Below the pieces are notes generated by a model. That model searched no databases. It saw only the letters and a list, made by a program, of their open reading frames with translations, and was not told the DNA's origin. The position numbers and the translations under genes are program-made. DNA of 64,000 bases. Origin: Lederbergia citrisecunda (GTDB taxonomy: Bacteria > Bacillota > Bacilli > Bacillales > Bacillaceae_C). Below, piece by piece: positions 33,634-42,720 of this stretch (position 1 is its first letter; each line of letters opens with the position of its first letter). The DNA lies in NCBI RefSeq assembly GCF_018343695.1, contig NZ_JAGYPJ010000001.1, forward strand, positions 3,222,511-3,286,510, read 5' to 3'.

Positions 33634-35550
33634 TCACCGATTCACAATCACATTATATTTTCTTAGCGTTATAAAATAGTACACCAAATAGATTGCCATA
33701 TAAATAGCGATAGTACTTAGAAATGGCAGCAGCAAGTTCATTTCTGAAAACCTGGCAAGTGCCGTAATCAAGAACGAACTATTAGGGATAGCAATCACTA
33801 ATGGCAGTAAAAAGACAGGCAATAATTGCTTGGCGATCGTGCTTTGAGTTTGCTTTCGACTCATGCCAATTTTTCTAAGTATATCGTAACGTCCTTGATC
33901 AGCGGATGCTTCGGTCAACTGCTTGTAGTGCAACATGCTGCCCGTAGCGAGTAAAAATACAATCCCTAAAAAGCCGCCAATGAAAATAAGCAAACCATAA
34001 GATTGGACTCCTTGCTGATACTCATAAAAGAAGGAAGAAAATATCATAGAATCTTGATCAACTTCGAAATCTTTAAATACTACATCTTGAATCTCCTTCA
34101 TTAATGTTTCCATTGATTTCTCGTTTTTCACTTTATATACTTGCATTTCTTTGGTGGTGACGTGTTCTTTAATCTGCTCGTAGTTAGCATCATTGATCAC
34201 CATTGGAAATACATAATAATTTTGATTTAACACCAGCTTTTCTTCATATTTATGAATAGTAAACTTCTGATTCAGAATCGTAATCGTTTTACCTGTATAC
34301 GGATCATTTTGTTGATTCATATTTCCATCATTAAAGACAATGGCTCTATCTTTTCCAACACCCTCGCTTTGCTTTCCCATATTTCCAGCAATGCGGCGAT
34401 ATTCCTTTTCTGATAAAAGAATTACTGGAAACCGATTCCATCTCCCTGTTGCTGACAGATCTCCTTCAACTTGTAAATACTCGACACGGTCGGAAAAGAC
34501 AATCTTGTGTTGTTTGCTGCTCTTTATTATCTTATCGACTGCTGCATCCATTTCACTATTTTGCGATGTATACATGAGACTTAACGGATAATTGCTTTCA
34601 GCCATCGCGGTTACGTTATGATGTAAGCCAAAAATAGCTCCTAAAACAAAAAGCGTAACTGTGCTCAATAACGCAATCATGGATAAGATGACCGTATTTC
34701 CTTTCATTCGAAAGCGTAAATGGGAAACACTGATTAAATTTACGCCTTTAAAATAAAGACCTTTGATTTTCTTCATTCGTTCTAAAAGGACAGCAAATAC
34801 GGAACGAATAAAAAGAAAAGAGCCAATTAAGATCATTAGCAAGGAAAATAGGACGGCTCCGAATCCATATTCTTTATAAATACCTGAATTACTTGGTTGG
34901 AGCAAAACAGTATACCCTACTCCAAGTGCCAATATAGATGCTATAGCGGCCACTATTGATACCTTAAGCTGTTTTTCCCCTTGTTTATCAGCTTTTAGCA
35001 AATCCAATAACGTATAACGGTAAATCATCCTGTAATTATGAATAGATGTCACTACAATAATCACAATAAAAACAATTAACGTCTGAATGACTGCTTCAGA
35101 GGATATTTCAAAGTTAGCGATGATGGAGAACCCCATTAGCCTTATCAAAAGCATCGTAAATAGTTTAGACAAAAGGACACCAATCGCCATCCCAATCCCA
35201 AGAGCAACGATTCCCATTATAAGATTTTCATAAAATAGGAGTTTGCCAACCTGCTTTTTCCGCATCCCGAACAAGGAATAGAGCGCAACTTCTTTTTTCC
35301 GTTTTCTTACAAAAAAGTCATTTGAATACCATATGAAAATCGCTGAAAACAGCAACAGCAACACAGATGCGGCCATAAAAGCAGGTTGCACTTTCCCAAG
35401 GGCTGTTGCCGATTCGTTAATTTGCTTGTTGTACTGGAGTGAAACAAATGTGAAGTAAATGACAATGCTGAATACCATCGGATAAAAATATAGCAAATAG
35501 TCTTTTGTATTCAACTTTATATTCTTTTTTGCAAGGTTAAATAACGTCAT
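33634..35550 (-). CDS. BceB-like ABC transporter permease (FtsX-type)
   Basis: A 638-residue permease with about ten TM helices and the hallmark large extracellular domain of about 200 residues (roughly 325-530 here, beginning ESNYPLSLMYTSQNSEMD). It belongs to the peptide-antibiotic detoxification group (BceB, YxdM, PsdB) and also passes the signal to the BceS-like kinase. I chose the ATG at 35550 (MTLFNLAKKNIKLNTKDYLL) with GGAGGTG upstream; it overlaps the ATPase gene by 14 bases. The longer in-frame extension overlaps the ATPase coding region and is not credible. Confidence 0.88.
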   Translation of the reverse strand: MTLFNLAKKNIKLNTKDYLLYFYPMVFSIVIYFTFVSLQYNKQINESATALGKVQPAFMAASVLLLLFSAIFIWYSNDFFVRKRKKEVALYSLFGMRKKQVGKLLFYENLIMGIVALGIGMAIGVLLSKLFTMLLIRLMGFSIIANFEISSEAVIQTLIVFIVIIVVTSIHNYRMIYRYTLLDLLKADKQGEKQLKVSIVAAIASILALGVGYTVLLQPSNSGIYKEYGFGAVLFSLLMILIGSFLFIRSVFAVLLERMKKIKGLYFKGVNLISVSHLRFRMKGNTVILSMIALLSTVTLFVLGAIFGLHHNVTAMAESNYPLSLMYTSQNSEMDAAVDKIIKSSKQHKIVFSDRVEYLQVEGDLSATGRWNRFPVILLSEKEYRRIAGNMGKQSEGVGKDRAIVFNDGNMNQQNDPYTGKTITILNQKFTIHKYEEKLVLNQNYYVFPMVINDANYEQIKEHVTTKEMQVYKVKNEKSMETLMKEIQDVVFKDFEVDQDSMIFSSFFYEYQQGVQSYGLLIFIGGFLGIVFLLATGSMLHYKQLTEASADQGRYDILRKIGMSRKQTQSTIAKQLLPVFLLPLVIAIPNSSFLITALARFSEMNLLLPFLSTIAIYMAIYLVYYFITLRKYNVIVNR

Positions 35551-36313
35551 GGTGCCCACCTCCACCAAGGGTAGCGAGGATATCAATGATTTGCCCGAAA
35601 AATTGCTTGCGACTGCGATTGCCCTTTCTGATTTCTGTGAAAATCGATCCATCCTTAATAAATAAGACCCGGTTGCTAAAGCTTGCTGCATAGGCATCAT
35701 GAGTGACCATTAAGATCGTTGCTTTTTCTTGTTCATTTAATTCTGCGAGCGTTCCAAGCAGCATATAAGCAGATTTCGAGTCGAGCGCACCAGTTGGTTC
35801 ATCCGCAAATATTAGGCTCGGATTTGTAATAATTGCTCTTGCAGTTGCTGTTCTTTGTTGCTGCCCTCCCGAAATGTTATAAGGGTAGGATTGCAAAATA
35901 TTATCAATGCCCAGCGCTTTAGATACTTTCTTTACTCGATTTTCAATTTCAAGAGGCGGAACATTTGCCAAGGAAAGTGGGAGGATCATATTTTCCTTTA
36001 CTGTTAATGTGTCAATCAGGTTGTAATCCTGAAAAATAAAACCTAATTTGTCTCTTCGAAAATCAGCTAATTCTTCTTCTTTTAATGTAAGAATGTTTTT
36101 TCGATCTATCGAAATTTCACCTGAAGTAGGTGCATCAATCGTTGATAAAACATTTAATAAGGTCGATTTTCCCGCTCCTGATGGACCCATTATTCCTACA
36201 AATTCTCCTTTATACACATCTAACTCAATATCATCCAGTGCCGTGTGAATATGTCCCTTCGAACCAAAAACCTTTTTTATATTGGCAGCTTCTAAAACAA
36301 TATGATTTTCCAT
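35537..36313 (-). CDS. BceA-like ABC transporter ATPase
   Basis: A 258-residue ATPase: Walker A GPSGAGKST (about 43-51), Q-loop FIFQDYNLI, signature SGGQQQRTATARAI, Walker B LIFADEPTGALD and H-loop MVTHDAYAA. It powers the permease encoded with a 14-base overlap downstream. The last 25 residues (after FTEIRKG) form a tail ending in GGGGHHDVI. A sequence matching the BceR-type box stands 90 bases upstream, so induction by the neighbouring BceRS-like pair is likely. Confidence 0.9.
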   Translation of the reverse strand: MENHIVLEAANIKKVFGSKGHIHTALDDIELDVYKGEFVGIMGPSGAGKSTLLNVLSTIDAPTSGEISIDRKNILTLKEEELADFRRDKLGFIFQDYNLIDTLTVKENMILPLSLANVPPLEIENRVKKVSKALGIDNILQSYPYNISGGQQQRTATARAIITNPSLIFADEPTGALDSKSAYMLLGTLAELNEQEKATILMVTHDAYAASFSNRVLFIKDGSIFTEIRKGNRSRKQFFGQIIDILATLGGGGHHDVI

Positions 36314-36402
36314 TTCATCATCCCTCGTTTATCTTATAAACCTACTATAAAAGAAACGGGGAGGTGCAACCATAACTTATCCTTACAATTTATCCTCTAA
36401 CC

Positions 36403-36416
36403 TTACAATTTTGTAA
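36403..36416. promoter_or_regulatory. BceR-type binding box upstream of the bceAB-like operon
   Basis: TTACAATTTTGTAA: perfect 5-bp arms with a 4-base centre. It fits the TNACA-N4-TGTAA pattern recalled for BceR, PsdR and YxdJ. A second CCTTACAATT lies exactly 20 bases to the left (36381). Confidence 0.6.
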
Positions 36417-36424
36417 CTTATCAA

Positions 36425-36549
36425 GAAAAGCGCAAGGCGCCTGCTTATCGGCGACAAGCAAATGTTCTGAGACAAAGAAAGGCGGTCTTTGCCTTTCATT
36501 GGCTCGGGTTATTTGACCTCGAGCCGATGGCGCCTGGAGCTAGACAAAA
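36425..36549. repeat. Bacillus-type intergenic repeat, family 1, copy A
   Basis: About 125 bases beginning GAAAAGCGCAAGGCGCC and ending GGCGCCTGGAGCTAGAC. The ends can pair, and internal hairpins are present (for example CTCGGGTTATTTGACCTCGAG). Similar gaaaagcg...ggagctagac elements are common between Bacillus genes. It is in direct tandem with copy B. Confidence 0.7.
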
Positions 36550-36669
36550 GAAAAGCGCAAGGCGCCCGCTACTATCGACAAGCAAATGCTCTGAGACGCA
36601 AAAGTCTGTTCTCTGACTTTTTGCGTCTCGAGTTTCTGGCCTCAAGCCGGAGATGCCTGGAGTTTGACG
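36550..36669. repeat. Bacillus-type intergenic repeat, family 1, copy B
   Basis: About 120 bases in direct repeat with copy A: the same GAAAAGCGCAAGGCGCC start, CGACAAGCAAATGCTCTGAG block and ...TGCCTGGAGTTTGAC end. The middle hairpin has diverged (GACGCAAAAAGT-like arms). Confidence 0.7.
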
Positions 36670-36720
36670 AAGGCGATCCCTCAGAAAATTATCAGTAAAT
36701 TTCCCTCCTTGTAAGCAACC

Positions 36721-36769
36721 AAAAAACTGTCTCAATAAGGGAATTCACCCTTCACATGAGACAGTTTTT
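36721..36769 (-). terminator. Terminator of the hmp relic
   Basis: AAAAAACTGTCTCA / TGAGACAGTTTTTG stem with T tracts on both strands, directly after the relic's stop on the minus strand. Confidence 0.65.
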
Positions 36770-36771
36770 GC

Positions 36772-37000
36772 TTATACAGTGGCTTTTTCTTTTTGCAATT
36801 CCATAGCAGGTCCAAAAAATTCATAACGAATATTATTTTCAGGAAGACCAAGATCTTCAAGGATGTTTACAACAGCTTTCAAAAATGGAACCGGACCACA
36901 TACATAACAGACAGTATTTTTATCAATTGTATTTTGCAAAAATTCTTTTGTAATATATCCAGTGAATTGTAGAAATTCTACAAGGGAGCATTCTTTATAT
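36772..37000 (-). pseudogene. hmp: Flavohemoprotein (hmp) C-terminal relic
   Basis: The minus-strand frame ending at 36772 reads CYVCGPVPFLKAVVNILEDL, then GLPENNIRYEFFGPAMEL. This is the NAD-binding C-terminus of flavohemoglobin, the nitric oxide dioxygenase. Upstream it is open back only to about 37000, where a stop and then PTS promoter DNA replace it. The globin and FAD domains are missing. It is a 5'-deleted remnant still followed by its terminator. Confidence 0.8.
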
Positions 37001-37086
37001 CTGACGGATTTTTCCTATCCAGCTGTTATCGCATAATTTTTATATATTTTGGGAAAATATCCTTAATATTCATGATAAATATCTAT

Positions 37087-37105
37087 TATTAAACGATATT
37101 TAATA
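37087..37105. promoter_or_regulatory. Inverted repeat in the PTS promoter region
   Basis: TATTAAA (37087-37093) and TTTAATA (37099-37105) around CGATA, about 95 bases before the PTS start. It could be a regulator site; AT-rich palindromes also arise by chance. Confidence 0.3.
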
Positions 37106-37199
37106 GAAGATTCGGGTAAAGAATTTACATATCCACAGATTGGCGAATTCAACGTGATCGCTACATATTTCATTTTTAATAATGGGAGGGAAATCATTC

Positions 37200-39086
37200 A
37201 TGCTTGGTTTTTTACAACGGATTGGTAAAGCTTTAATGCTTCCAATTGCTGTTTTGCCAGCGGCGGGGCTGCTTTTGCGATTTGGACAACCTGATTTATT
37301 GAATATATCGTTTATAGCTAATTCCGGAAACGCTGTTTTTAATAATTTAGCTTTAATCTTTGCGATTGGTGTTGCCATTGGCTTTGCTAAGGATAACAAT
37401 GGAGCCGCCGCTTTAGCGGGAGCCATTGGGTATTTGGTGCTGACAGAAGGGGCAAAAGCGCTTAATGAATCAATTAATATGGGCGTTCTTGGTGGAATCA
37501 TAGCAGGAATCATTGCGGGTTCATTATACAATCGTTACCATGATATAAAATTACCGGATTGGTTAGGTTTTTTCGGTGGCAGGCGCTTTGTACCGATAAT
37601 CACCTCACTTGTTATGGTTGTATTAGCGTTTATAGCTGGATTTGGATGGCCACCTATTCAAAATGCCATTGATGGTTTAGGAAATTGGATTATTGGACTT
37701 GGTGCAGCAGGAGCAGGATTGTTCGGATTCTTCAATCGCTTGCTCATCCCGCTAGGTCTTCACCACGTTTTAAATAGTTTATTTTGGTTCCAATTCGGAG
37801 AATATAATGGGAAAACTGGGGACATTGCAAGGTTCTTTGCTGGTGACCCTACAGCCGGAACTTATATGACAGGATTCTTTCCGATTATGATGTTTGGACT
37901 GCCGGCAGCCGCTTTTGCCATCATTGCTGCAGCCAAACCAGAGAGAAGAAAAGCCGTTTTTGGGATGTTCATTAGTCTTGCGCTAACTTCTTTTATTACA
38001 GGGATAACAGAACCAATTGAATTTTCCTTTATGTATGTAGCACCGCTACTATATGGAGTTCACGCTGTTTTAACTGGGATTTCTTTATGGCTAACAACCG
38101 CTCTTGGTATCAAAGATGGATTTACGTTCTCGGCAGGGGGAATCGACTATTTACTGAACTTTAATATTGCCACAAAACCCGTTCTTTTATTGCTTATCGG
38201 ATTAATTTATGCAGCAATCTATTTCATCATCTTCTATCTATTAATTAAAGCACTAAATCTTAAAACACCAGGGCGTGAGGATGAAGAAATCGTTGAGGAT
38301 ACAGATGAAGTTTTTAGTCCATCCGCCAATAAGTATGAACGTATGGCATACCAATTCATCCATGACCTTGGCGGTCGTGATAATATAACCGCTATCGATA
38401 ACTGTACAACTCGCCTCCGTTTGAACATAAGAGACATGGACAAAGTCCAGGATAGCGCTCTTAAAGCACATGGGGCAAAAGGAATATCTAAACTAAGCAA
38501 GACGAATCTGCAAGTCGTTGTAGGAACTGATGTTGAATTTGTTGCTGACGCCATGAAAAAGATGGATATGGACTATGTAAAGTTTACCGAATCTGATTCC
38601 TGCGATGTTGATCCTGATACGAATAACCTTTTACCGCTAACAGAAAAAGATTTTGTCATGCCAATTACGGGAGAGGTCATACCTCTTACGGATGTCCCAG
38701 ATCAAGTCTTCTCTCAAAAAATGATGGGTGATGGTTTTGCAATTATCCCTGAAAAAGGAACGGTCGTTTCTCCTGTAGATGGGGAAATAATGAATGTCTT
38801 CCCGACAAAGCACGCCATCGGAATTATATCTAAACAAGGCTATGAAATCTTGATCCATGTCGGGATTGATACCGTGAATTTAAAAGGTGAGGGATTTACT
38901 TTACATGTAAAAGAAGGCGACTCCGTATCAAAGGGACAAGAGATTCTTACTTTTGATTTGGACTATATTAAAAAGAATGCAACATCCACAATTACACCGA
39001 TTATTTTTACAAATTTAACGAAGCTAAGCGTAAAGAAAAAAGGAAGTGTAGAGCAAGGCAGTTTAGGAGTTATTTCGATTAATTAA
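37200..39086 (+). CDS. nagE: PTS N-acetylglucosamine-type transporter EIICBA
   Basis: A 628-residue three-domain PTS permease. EIIC (about 1-355) carries the glucose-superfamily signature [28 protein letters not shown] and the GlcNAc-like [19 protein letters not shown] (about 375-455) has the phosphocysteine C402 in [14 protein letters not shown] (about 485-628) has the His of [10 protein letters not shown] (H553) and H538 in PTKHAIG. It imports and phosphorylates N-acetylglucosamine, or possibly glucose. The start is ATG at 37200 with GGGAGGG upstream; an in-frame start at 37182 lacks an RBS. It stands alone, without nagA or nagB nearby. Confidence 0.87.
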   Translation: MLGFLQRIGKALMLPIAVLPAAGLLLRFGQPDLLNISFIANSGNAVFNNLALIFAIGVAIGFAKDNNGAAALAGAIGYLVLTEGAKALNESINMGVLGGIIAGIIAGSLYNRYHDIKLPDWLGFFGGRRFVPIITSLVMVVLAFIAGFGWPPIQNAIDGLGNWIIGLGAAGAGLFGFFNRLLIPLGLHHVLNSLFWFQFGEYNGKTGDIARFFAGDPTAGTYMTGFFPIMMFGLPAAAFAIIAAAKPERRKAVFGMFISLALTSFITGITEPIEFSFMYVAPLLYGVHAVLTGISLWLTTALGIKDGFTFSAGGIDYLLNFNIATKPVLLLLIGLIYAAIYFIIFYLLIKALNLKTPGREDEEIVEDTDEVFSPSANKYERMAYQFIHDLGGRDNITAIDNCTTRLRLNIRDMDKVQDSALKAHGAKGISKLSKTNLQVVVGTDVEFVADAMKKMDMDYVKFTESDSCDVDPDTNNLLPLTEKDFVMPITGEVIPLTDVPDQVFSQKMMGDGFAIIPEKGTVVSPVDGEIMNVFPTKHAIGIISKQGYEILIHVGIDTVNLKGEGFTLHVKEGDSVSKGQEILTFDLDYIKKNATSTITPIIFTNLTKLSVKKKGSVEQGSLGVISIN

Positions 39087-39127
39087 TGAACGTAGAGGAG
39101 CATTCCTCTACATAGAAGAAATAAATT

Positions 39128-39160
39128 AGGGAGCATATTCTTTTACTGCTCCCTCCCCAA
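39128..39160. terminator. Hairpin between nagE-like and chemoreceptor genes
   Basis: AGGGAGCA / TGCTCCCT perfect stem. T tracts are weak on both strands, so terminator function is tentative. A second hairpin, GTAGAGGA / TCCTCTAC, is at 39092-39111. Confidence 0.4.
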
Positions 39161-39265
39161 TCAACCTTTAATAATTTTATGGGTATACTATTAATAAAAT
39201 TAGCAGCATGGTTATTCACTAAATATTTCCAACAAAGTTCTTAACATTCCGTTCGGCTAGTCTCC

Positions 39266-40192
39266 TTACAACACATCTCCTAAGGTCTTAGCCTGTTTAT
39301 CAAGTTGATCGGCAGCTGTTCCAATACCTTTAAATTGGTCAACTGCCTTATGAATACGTGTTTGACCATCAACAATAATGGTCTGTGAATGTTTCATACC
39401 TTGTACAACTTCTGCAACTTGGGAGGCTATACTTTCTAAATTCGAATTCACTTCCCTAGTAGTCTCCTCTGTTTGCTTCGCTAACTTCCTTACTTCATCT
39501 GCCACCACCTTAAAGCCGCGCCCATACTCTTTTGCACGAGCTGATTCGATAGCAGCATTGATGGCTAATAAATTCGTATAATCAGCAATTTTACGAATTT
39601 TAATAATAAGGTTCCCGACTAATTCTGCTTTTTGTTCTAAAAGTTCGAGGACTTTCATATTTTTATCTGTTTCCTGAACGACCTGCTCAGTAGATGAAGT
39701 AACTTCATGTGCAGTAGAAATACCATCTTCCGCTCTTTCTAATATTCCCTCTGCCATATGTTGCAGTTCATTCGTTAATTGGCTAATAGCATTTTCTCGA
39801 GCAGTAATATCTGTTGCCACTTTAATAATCCCTTGTATATGACCGTCGTTATCATATACAGAAGTATATGTCGCCTCAAGCCATAGGAATCGTTTATCCT
39901 TAGTGACCCGCAATACTTTTTCCTGAAAAGTACGGCCACTTCTTAAATTGTTCCAAAACACCTCATATTCTTCACTATTTACAAATTCAGTTGTACAAAA
40001 CTGTTGATGTTTTAATCCTGACATTTCCGATGTATCATACCCCATAGCTGCTGCAAATTTTTCGTTTGCCCATAATACGTTCCCGTTAGTGTCGAATTCT
40101 ATCATTGCCAGTGATTGTTCTATTGCTGCGAGTACAGAATTCACATCTAGGACTTGGGAGCTCGAACCGATCGTCCGTTTCGTACTAATCAT
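39266..40192 (-). CDS. Soluble PAS / methyl-accepting chemotaxis signalling protein
   Basis: A 308-residue cytosolic protein. The PAS domain (about 18-130) has [21 protein letters not shown] core strands and a PAC tail [12 protein letters not shown]. The C-terminal part (about 135-305) is an MCP signalling hairpin with the conserved tip [21 protein letters not shown], then [11 protein letters not shown]. No TM segment or HAMP is present, so it reads an internal cue (redox, oxygen or a ligand bound by PAS). The start is ATG at 40192 with AAAGGATG upstream. It lies 57 bases after the EAL gene and is the last gene of a probable GGDEF-EAL-MCP operon. Confidence 0.83.
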   Translation of the reverse strand: MISTKRTIGSSSQVLDVNSVLAAIEQSLAMIEFDTNGNVLWANEKFAAAMGYDTSEMSGLKHQQFCTTEFVNSEEYEVFWNNLRSGRTFQEKVLRVTKDKRFLWLEATYTSVYDNDGHIQGIIKVATDITARENAISQLTNELQHMAEGILERAEDGISTAHEVTSSTEQVVQETDKNMKVLELLEQKAELVGNLIIKIRKIADYTNLLAINAAIESARAKEYGRGFKVVADEVRKLAKQTEETTREVNSNLESIASQVAEVVQGMKHSQTIIVDGQTRIHKAVDQFKGIGTAADQLDKQAKTLGDVL

Positions 40193-40249
40193 AAAACTAC
40201 ATCCTTTGTGTAATATTTTGTGATGGTGTTGTTTATCCTCTTTCAATTT

Positions 40250-41254
40250 TCAATACGAACCTTCAATGCTACCTTCATAAGGAGTAGAGGATGGCTTTCC
40301 AAATAAATACCCTTGGAACAGTTGATAACCCTTTCCCTTTAACCACTGAAAATCTTCTGTACTTTCCACTCCCTCTGCTAATGGAATTGAGCCAATCGTT
40401 AAAGCTTTTTCTAAAAAAACACTAGCAATATGCTGTTTTTTTGAATCTTTAGCTACCCCTTGAACATACTTCATATCCAATTTCATAAAGTGTGGAACAA
40501 GGTCGGAAAGCAATTCTAGCGTACTATAGCCTTCGCCAACATCATCTAAGGCATACTGGAATCCCTTTTCCCTGTAATAACTTAGAATCTTTTTCAAATG
40601 ATCGATATCCTCAACCTTTTCCGTTTCAACAACTTCAAAAACAAATAGAGACGGGTCTATCCCTAGCTGCTTCGCAAGAGCTGCGGTTGATTTCAAACAG
40701 TATTCCGGAGAGTAAATCGACGTTGGGATAAAATTAATAAACGCTTTTTTATTTAAAATCGCTGCATGTCTAACAGCTGTCATCCTGCATAATCGATCCA
40801 ATGCGTATAGTCGCCCACGAATTTTTGCCGCTGAAAAAACTTCATTTGGAAAAATGAGAGAACCATCATGCTTTTTAAATCTCGATAGAATCTCATATGC
40901 ATATATTTCTTCTTGCGCATCCACAATAGGTTGAAAATGACAAGTAATGAGTTGCTTGATGATTACTTCGTCTATCCATTGCATATCGAGAATAGTAATT
41001 ATCTCTGATATCGGTTTCCAATCTTGTCCATTCAATCGAAACCATACTTTCTCTGATTCCATATGGTCATTACAAAAGTCCAGAAATTCTCTTACTCCGG
41101 ATTCTTTAATCTTGAACATATTTCCGTTTACGGTAACAAACATATTCCTTCTGTTTAAATGTTGTTCTACCTCTAGTAAAATCTTAAGGTTGTGTTCCCC
41201 TTCTGCTATCATTTCAACGACCAATTCTTCTACTAGACAATGATTACACCTCAT
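40250..41254 (-). CDS. EAL-domain c-di-GMP phosphodiesterase
   Basis: A 334-residue protein. The N-terminal about 100 residues begin with a CNHC pair and show no known domain. The EAL domain (about 103-325) keeps the catalytic set: E in YEILSRF, N in FINFIP, E in FEVVETE, DD in YALDDVGEGYSTL, K in FMKLDMKYV, E in LAEGVES, and FQGYLFGKP. It should therefore hydrolyse c-di-GMP to pGpG. It is 30 bases downstream of the PAS-GGDEF gene, so synthesis and breakdown enzymes are made together. AAAGGA lies eight bases before the ATG. Confidence 0.87.
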   Translation of the reverse strand: MRCNHCLVEELVVEMIAEGEHNLKILLEVEQHLNRRNMFVTVNGNMFKIKESGVREFLDFCNDHMESEKVWFRLNGQDWKPISEIITILDMQWIDEVIIKQLITCHFQPIVDAQEEIYAYEILSRFKKHDGSLIFPNEVFSAAKIRGRLYALDRLCRMTAVRHAAILNKKAFINFIPTSIYSPEYCLKSTAALAKQLGIDPSLFVFEVVETEKVEDIDHLKKILSYYREKGFQYALDDVGEGYSTLELLSDLVPHFMKLDMKYVQGVAKDSKKQHIASVFLEKALTIGSIPLAEGVESTEDFQWLKGKGYQLFQGYLFGKPSSTPYEGSIEGSY

Positions 41255-41284
41255 CCAATCTTCCTTTCCTGTTATCCTCTAGAC

Positions 41285-42553
41285 CTATAAATATACGAAT
41301 CTATTTTTGCCCTGTTCCTTCGCTTTATATAGCGCTTGATCTGCTAACGATATTAACTTCTTACCATCACTAGGTATGGCTGTACCTTTCGTTGCAGATG
41401 ATACTCCAATACTAATTGTCACAAAACGGCTAGTATTGGAGTTAACATGTTCTATTTTTAGGTTTGCTATTTCTCTGCAAAGTCTTTTTGCTAAAGAAGT
41501 CGCTATTTCTTTGTTCGTGTTAGGTAAAAGAATGCAAAATTCTTCCCCGCCAATCCTACAAACAATGTCTGATTCTCTAACATTTTTCGTTAACGTATTC
41601 GCTACTGCAATGAGGCATTGGTCTCCTTGTTGGTGGCCATATGTATCGTTATATTGTTTAAAATAATCAATATCGACTATTAAGAGAGACAATTCAACAT
41701 TATGCTTAACGACGTTTTTACAATGGCGTTTTAACTCTTTATTTAATAATCGCCGATTGTATACACCTGTAAGCTCATCTAGATTAATGGTTCTTTGTAA
41801 TAACTCTTTTTCTGTTTCAAGTTTTAATAACTTCATTCTCTGTTTCGTTACATCTCTAGAAATACAAAGAATCTCTTCATCGTCTCCATTACTCGCTAAT
41901 ACCTTTTGACTTTTTGTTTCAAACCAAATATACTTTCCATTTTTACAGCGAATCCGATAAGATACGGTGATAATATCTTTTTTCTCAAATGCAACACTTA
42001 TTTTCTCAATATCCTTTGGATGAAGAAATTCATAAATATGCTTTCCTAATAGTTCAGATGCATCGAACCCCAATAAAGGCCGACATATCGGTGACACATA
42101 TGTAAAAACACCATTTGACGAATGAATTGAAATAAAATCAGTCGAATATTCAGCAATAAGGCGGTACCTTTGTTCTCTGTTGCTTAACTCTAGTTCAGTT
42201 AACTTTCGATCTGTTATATTTACATGAGAAATAATAGCTCCGTAGTCTCCATTGCCGAACAAAAAGGGGGTAGCCCGCAATAAAAACCAACGCTTTTCAG
42301 TATTGGAATGACAAGGGTATTCAAAAGTAAACGTCCCTTCACCCTTTTGCAAGATGCTTTGAATCCCTTGCTTAACCTCATCCTGACAAACATCAAGATA
42401 GTTTTTCCCGATACCATTCGTAGACAAATCTCCTTGATTCTTATTTGAAAAGTCAATCCATGATTTATTCACTGAAATAATAAATCCATCTTTGTCTACA
42501 ACAGCAATTTGATCAATAAGTGAATCCAATATCGTCTGATTTAATAAATCCAT
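41285..42553 (-). CDS. PAS-PAS-GGDEF diguanylate cyclase
   Basis: A 422-residue cytosolic cyclase. Two PAS domains (about 5-120 and 130-245, the second ending in EEILCISRDVT) precede a GGDEF domain (about 262-420). The domain has the active-site motif RIGGEEFCILLP and an inhibitory RxxD I-site (RESD) five residues before it, so product inhibition is expected. The start is ATG at 42553 with AAGGAGT upstream; the frame could extend to 42592 without an RBS. It is the first gene of the operon that continues with EAL and PAS-MCP. Confidence 0.87.
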   Translation of the reverse strand: MDLLNQTILDSLIDQIAVVDKDGFIISVNKSWIDFSNKNQGDLSTNGIGKNYLDVCQDEVKQGIQSILQKGEGTFTFEYPCHSNTEKRWFLLRATPFLFGNGDYGAIISHVNITDRKLTELELSNREQRYRLIAEYSTDFISIHSSNGVFTYVSPICRPLLGFDASELLGKHIYEFLHPKDIEKISVAFEKKDIITVSYRIRCKNGKYIWFETKSQKVLASNGDDEEILCISRDVTKQRMKLLKLETEKELLQRTINLDELTGVYNRRLLNKELKRHCKNVVKHNVELSLLIVDIDYFKQYNDTYGHQQGDQCLIAVANTLTKNVRESDIVCRIGGEEFCILLPNTNKEIATSLAKRLCREIANLKIEHVNSNTSRFVTISIGVSSATKGTAIPSDGKKLISLADQALYKAKEQGKNRFVYL

Positions 42554-42634
42554 TGAAAGACTCCTTGTATTGAAGATAGCTCCTCTACTCATTTCACCCC
42601 TCCCTTCACTTCTTATCCCACATTAACTCCTTAT

Positions 42635-42662
42635 TAAAAAACAGGCTTTTAGCCTGTTATCA
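42635..42662 (-). terminator. Terminator of the MerR/B12 regulator gene
   Basis: AACAGGCT / AGCCTGTT stem with an AAA loop, then TTTTTTAAT on the minus strand. Confidence 0.75.
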
Positions 42663-42720
42663 TTCATATCAATTTTTCCCGTCACCATTTAATTCTTATC
42701 ATGGTGTAATTATTTTCATA

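Noticed and set aside
35551-35700. N-terminal extension of the BceB-like permease
   Set aside because: It lies entirely in the coding region of the ATPase gene in another frame, and the ATG at 35550 has a strong RBS.
36489-36735. Open frames of 69 and 79 codons in the repeat pair
   Set aside because: They lie within hairpin-forming intergenic repeats and have no RBS; the same sequence family is non-coding elsewhere.
37087-37105. RAT/antiterminator or NagR-type operator for the PTS gene
   Set aside because: The palindrome does not match the NagR-type sequence I know and no terminator overlaps it, so it is reported only as an unassigned inverted repeat.
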